From Acidobacteriota bacterium (GTDB lineage: Bacteria; Acidobacteriota; Terriglobia; Terriglobales; Acidobacteriaceae): 9,582 bases of DNA. This document shows positions 6,950-9,582 of the stretch, piece by piece. The notes under the pieces were generated by a model. The model did no database searches, was not told the DNA's origin, and worked only from the letters and a program-made list of their open reading frames with translations. The stretch lies in the NCBI GenBank assembly GCA_028873155.1, contig JAGWML010000114.1, positions 1 to 9,582 of the forward strand. The letters run 5' to 3'. Every line of letters starts with the position of its first letter. Position 1 is the stretch's first letter. Position numbers and translations under genes: made by a program.

Positions 6950-8590
6950 TTGGCTTACGAAGACCTGCGCGAATGGATTCACCATCTCGAAAAGCACGGC
7001 GAACTCAAGCGCATACGGGAAGAGGTGTCGGCGGACCTCGAAATCGCCGAAATTACCGATCGTGTCTCGAAAATCGGCGCGCACGGAGCGGCGGGAACGG
7101 CTGCAAAAACCAAAGTTGGCTATGCCCCCGGAGGACCCGCGCTGCTCTTCGAAAATGTACAAGGACATCCGGGGCACAAGGTCTTCATCAACCAGTTTGG
7201 CAGCGAGCGGCGAATGGCGATGGCGCTCGGCGTGGAACGGTTGGATGAGATTGCCGAACGCATCCACGCGCTGATGAATCTGAAAGCTCCAGAGGGCCTC
7301 CTGGACAAGCTCAAGATGCTGCCGCAGCTTGGCGCGCTGACCAGCGCTTTTCCAAAAACAGTGAGCGCAAAAGATGCGCCCTGCAAGCAAATGATCTTGC
7401 GGGACAATCTTGACCTTAACGCATTTCCCATCCTCAAATGCTGGCCACAGGACGGCGGGCGCTTCATTACATTGCCTTGCGTGCATACCCGCGACCCGCG
7501 AACAGGAAAGCGCAACATCGGCATGTATCGCATGCAGGTCTACGATGGGCGCACAACCGGTATGCACTGGCAGCGCCAGAAGGTCGCGGCGGAGCACTAT
7601 CGCGAGGCCTTGCGTGCTGCCGCAGCGGCCAACACCACCGCCAGCCCCAGCGTCGCCCGTGTCGCGGCCATGGCAGAGTCTGCCGGTGGTGCCGTCGCCA
7701 TTCCGGACGGTCCGATCGGCGGCTTGCCGCAAGTTGCTTTAGGCAACCTCAAAGGCTCGCGGCTCGAGGTGGCCGTGGCCATCGGGACGGATCCGGCCAC
7801 GACCTTCGCCGCCATTGTTCCCGCTCCGCCTGAGGTCGAGGAGTTCATGATTGCGGGCTTCCTGCGCGGCAAACCCGTCGAAATCGTTCCGTGCGAAACC
7901 GTCGACCTGGAAGTCCCAGCGCACGCGGAGATCATTCTCGAGGGTTACGTCGAGCTCGGTGAGCTTCGCACAGAGGGCCCCTTCGGCGATCACACCGGCT
8001 TCTACACCATGACGGATGAGTATCCCGTCTTTCACCTCACATGTATCACGCATCGCAAAGACCCAATCTACGCGGCGACGATTGTTGGCAAGCCGCCGAT
8101 GGAAGATGCGTGGATGGGCAAAGCCGTCGAGCGCATTTTTCTGCCGGCCATGAAGATGACCATCCCCGAGCTTGTGGATGTGCATCTGCCGGTTGAAGGC
8201 GTCTTTCACAATCTCATGCTGGTGTCCATCAAGAAGAGCTATCCCGGCCAGGCGCGCAAGGTGATGAACGCAATCTGGTCCCTTGGCCAGGCCATGTTTA
8301 CCAAGTGCATCGTGGTGGTCGATGAGGACTGTGATGTGCAGGATGTGGGTGAGGTAGTCCTGCGCGTTGCGAATAACATCGATCCGGAGCGCGATATTCA
8401 ATTCACACTCGGCCCGGTAGATTCTCTCGATCACGCTTCGCGCCTGCCCAACTTCGGATCGAAGATGGGAATCGACGCCACCCGTAAGTGGAAGGCAGAA
8501 GGGTTTGATCGGCCCTGGCCCGCGATGATCGAGATGGATCGCGACACCAAAGCAAAGGTGGACGCCATCTGGGCGAGACTTGGTCTCTGA
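6950..8590 (+). CDS. ubiD: UbiD-family prenylated-FMN-dependent decarboxylase, TTG start
   Basis: UbiD enzymes reversibly decarboxylate aromatic or unsaturated acids using prenylated FMN made by UbiX. No ubiX is seen here. The start is TTG, giving the family-typical MAYEDLREWI, with GGAG (6937-6940) 9 nt upstream; the ATG at 6911 is in frame but meets a stop three codons later. The protein has 546 residues against 497 in E. coli UbiD. Landmarks are GPALLFEN, INQFGSERRMAMALG, NIGMYRMQV (N189, R194), MHWQRQ (206-211), ETVDLEVPA, EGPFGDHTGFYT and SKMGIDATRKW near the end. An Ala/Gly-rich insertion covers about 223-265. By gapless alignment with E. coli UbiD, the metal-ligand His (H196) is Q210 here. 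Acidobacteria mainly use menaquinone, so a role in menaquinone synthesis or aromatic-acid metabolism is at least as likely as ubiquinone synthesis. The family is certain; the substrate is not known. Confidence 0.93.
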   Translation: MAYEDLREWIHHLEKHGELKRIREEVSADLEIAEITDRVSKIGAHGAAGTAAKTKVGYAPGGPALLFENVQGHPGHKVFINQFGSERRMAMALGVERLDEIAERIHALMNLKAPEGLLDKLKMLPQLGALTSAFPKTVSAKDAPCKQMILRDNLDLNAFPILKCWPQDGGRFITLPCVHTRDPRTGKRNIGMYRMQVYDGRTTGMHWQRQKVAAEHYREALRAAAAANTTASPSVARVAAMAESAGGAVAIPDGPIGGLPQVALGNLKGSRLEVAVAIGTDPATTFAAIVPAPPEVEEFMIAGFLRGKPVEIVPCETVDLEVPAHAEIILEGYVELGELRTEGPFGDHTGFYTMTDEYPVFHLTCITHRKDPIYAATIVGKPPMEDAWMGKAVERIFLPAMKMTIPELVDVHLPVEGVFHNLMLVSIKKSYPGQARKVMNAIWSLGQAMFTKCIVVVDEDCDVQDVGEVVLRVANNIDPERDIQFTLGPVDSLDHASRLPNFGSKMGIDATRKWKAEGFDRPWPAMIEMDRDTKAKVDAIWARLGL

Positions 8591-8623
8591 TGCATCTCCG
8601 ATTGCCTGATTTACTCTGAAACT

Positions 8624-9496
8624 ATGCGTGGATTCGTCCGTCGTGCCATGGAGGCTTGTTGTCTTTCGCTTCTCGTGGCTTCAGTCCCGAGCAGAGCCCA
8701 GCAGGCGCCAGATTCTTTTCACTGGGTCGATTTTCACTCAGACAAGGATCAGAGCGTAGTGGCATGGGTGACACGCTCGCTTATGCCAGAAAAGTGGACT
8801 GCGATCCGTGAGATCGGCGTGGAATACGATTCGGCACTGGTGGTCACCACGTTGCGCACAAATCCCCAAGGTGTTGCCACGGGCGACCAGTTCACAGTCT
8901 GGAGCGCCTCGCTGACCACGCACCAGGTCGTCCGGCTCCTGCAGGGCGCCCAGCTTCACCTCGAAGGCTGGATACAGCTTCTGCCGGGACATCCGCGAGA
9001 ACTGGCCGCGCTCTATGACGATTGCAGCGACTGTAATCCCTCCACGTTTTTCACGGTTTTCTACTACGACATCTCACAGCACGGATGGGCAGCGCGCTGG
9101 CTGCACGGAAATCAGGCTGTCTCCATCCGGAACGCGAATCCACCGCAAGGCGTGCAATGGACGCAGGTTTTCGCTGTTGTTGCCAATCCGAATGGTGATG
9201 AGCTGGCAGGTGCATGGACCCATATTGACCACGGCGCAGCGCAGCCACCCGAAGACTTTCTTTACCAATACGACGTGGATCCATGGAGTGGGCTTGATCG
9301 TGTGCAGCCTGTCGCTGACAAGCAGATTCCCGCTATGAAGCAACGACTTTGCAGCGCGCAGGATGCCGTGCCCGGCCTCACGCGTGGTCAAGACTCAGAG
9401 CTGTGCAGCGAACTGCTGCATCCGCAGCCAGTGGAGAAGAGCCGCAAACCTTGCAAATGTGAGGAGCAGCCCGAGTCGAATCGAGTGCGAAGATAG
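8624..9496 (+). CDS. Exported protein of unknown function with six mature cysteines
   Basis: I do not recognise this 290-residue protein. It begins 33 nt after ubiD and may be co-transcribed. The N-terminus looks like a Sec signal peptide: basic MRGFVRR, hydrophobic CCLSLLVASV (12-21) and a likely cleavage after SRA (A25). The C12/C13 pair lies inside the hydrophobic core and is followed by no lipobox. The mature part is mixed alpha/beta in character, rich in Trp and Gln, without repeats or membrane segments. Six cysteines remain, at 134 and 137 (CSDC), 243, 261, and 277 and 279 (CKC), an even number that could form disulfides in the periplasm. The C-terminus is charged and probably disordered. 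No clear Shine-Dalgarno precedes the ATG at 8624. The in-frame ATG at 8648 would shorten the signal peptide but leave its core, so the start is uncertain. Codon use resembles its neighbours. Confidence 0.7.
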   Translation: MRGFVRRAMEACCLSLLVASVPSRAQQAPDSFHWVDFHSDKDQSVVAWVTRSLMPEKWTAIREIGVEYDSALVVTTLRTNPQGVATGDQFTVWSASLTTHQVVRLLQGAQLHLEGWIQLLPGHPRELAALYDDCSDCNPSTFFTVFYYDISQHGWAARWLHGNQAVSIRNANPPQGVQWTQVFAVVANPNGDELAGAWTHIDHGAAQPPEDFLYQYDVDPWSGLDRVQPVADKQIPAMKQRLCSAQDAVPGLTRGQDSELCSELLHPQPVEKSRKPCKCEEQPESNRVRR

Positions 9497-9518
9497 GTAC
9501 GGCCGGGGTGTGAATATC

Positions 9519-9582
9519 CTACTTCGCCGTCTCCACTCTGATTGAAACCAGGTTGCGCACCCAGCGTGCGGGGTGCTTCTCC
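9519..9582 (-). CDS. Possible C-terminal end of a minus-strand gene (partial)
   Basis: On the minus strand a frame enters from the window edge and ends with TAG at 9519-9521, giving 20 residues that finish in VSIRVETAK. The alternation of hydrophobic and charged residues resembles a terminal beta strand of a real protein. Only 22 nt separate this stop from that of the preceding plus-strand gene, as in a convergent pair. No family can be named from so short a piece, and a chance open frame is quite possible. The next bases beyond the window would decide. Confidence 0.35.
   Translation of the reverse strand, partial: EKHPARWVRNLVSIRVETAK

Noticed and set aside
6773..7732. 320-codon upstream extension of the S53 peptidase frame
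   Set aside because: It runs antisense through ubiD, contains no pro-kumamolisin features, and the strong ribosome binding site places the start at 6772.
9557..9576. Hairpin GCACCC / GGGTGC near the window end as a terminator
   Set aside because: The six-base stem is followed by only a mixed TTCTCC and lies inside a possible minus-strand coding end; it may be chance.

Overview
The window looks like a chromosomal segment from a GC-rich bacterium, most likely an Acidobacteriota (Terriglobia-type) species. This is inference, based on the division-gene order, the style of the proteins and the presence of a sedolisin-type (S53) peptidase. No RNA gene, insertion sequence, CRISPR array or other mobile element was seen. 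All genes share a similar codon style and I see no sign of recent transfer.

Region 1 (1-2908) is the distal end of a division/cell-wall cluster. It holds the last 59 codons of a gene that is probably ftsQ, with a very basic Ala/Lys/Arg tail. ftsA follows after 10 nt, and ftsZ follows 30 nt later behind a strong Shine-Dalgarno. FtsA supplies the actin-like membrane anchor and FtsZ the tubulin-like ring. FtsZ ends in a standard C-terminal peptide of the kind that docks on FtsA, and FtsA ends in an amphipathic membrane-targeting helix, so the pair looks functional.

Region 2 (2909-5678) begins with a 302-nt non-coding gap. It then carries two envelope genes in the same direction: an exported single-domain penicillin-binding transpeptidase with a His/Ser-rich linker, and a fusion of a DedA-type membrane protein with a cytosolic rhodanese domain.

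Region 3 (5690-6772) is a convergent minus-strand gene for an S53 (sedolisin/kumamolisin) serine-carboxyl peptidase. It keeps the complete catalytic set but has neither the usual prodomain nor a signal peptide.

Region 4 (6950-9496) is transcribed divergently from the peptidase. It holds a UbiD-family prenyl-FMN decarboxylase with a TTG start, an internal insertion and a Gln at an expected metal-ligand His. Next comes an unrecognised exported protein of 290 residues with six cysteines in its mature part. The last 64 nt may hold the 3' end of another minus-strand gene.

Most of the window is ordinary housekeeping and envelope content. I do not see a clear undescribed multi-gene system. The best leads are the prodomain-less S53 peptidase, the UbiD variant, the short exported transpeptidase beside ftsZ, and the DedA-rhodanese fusion.
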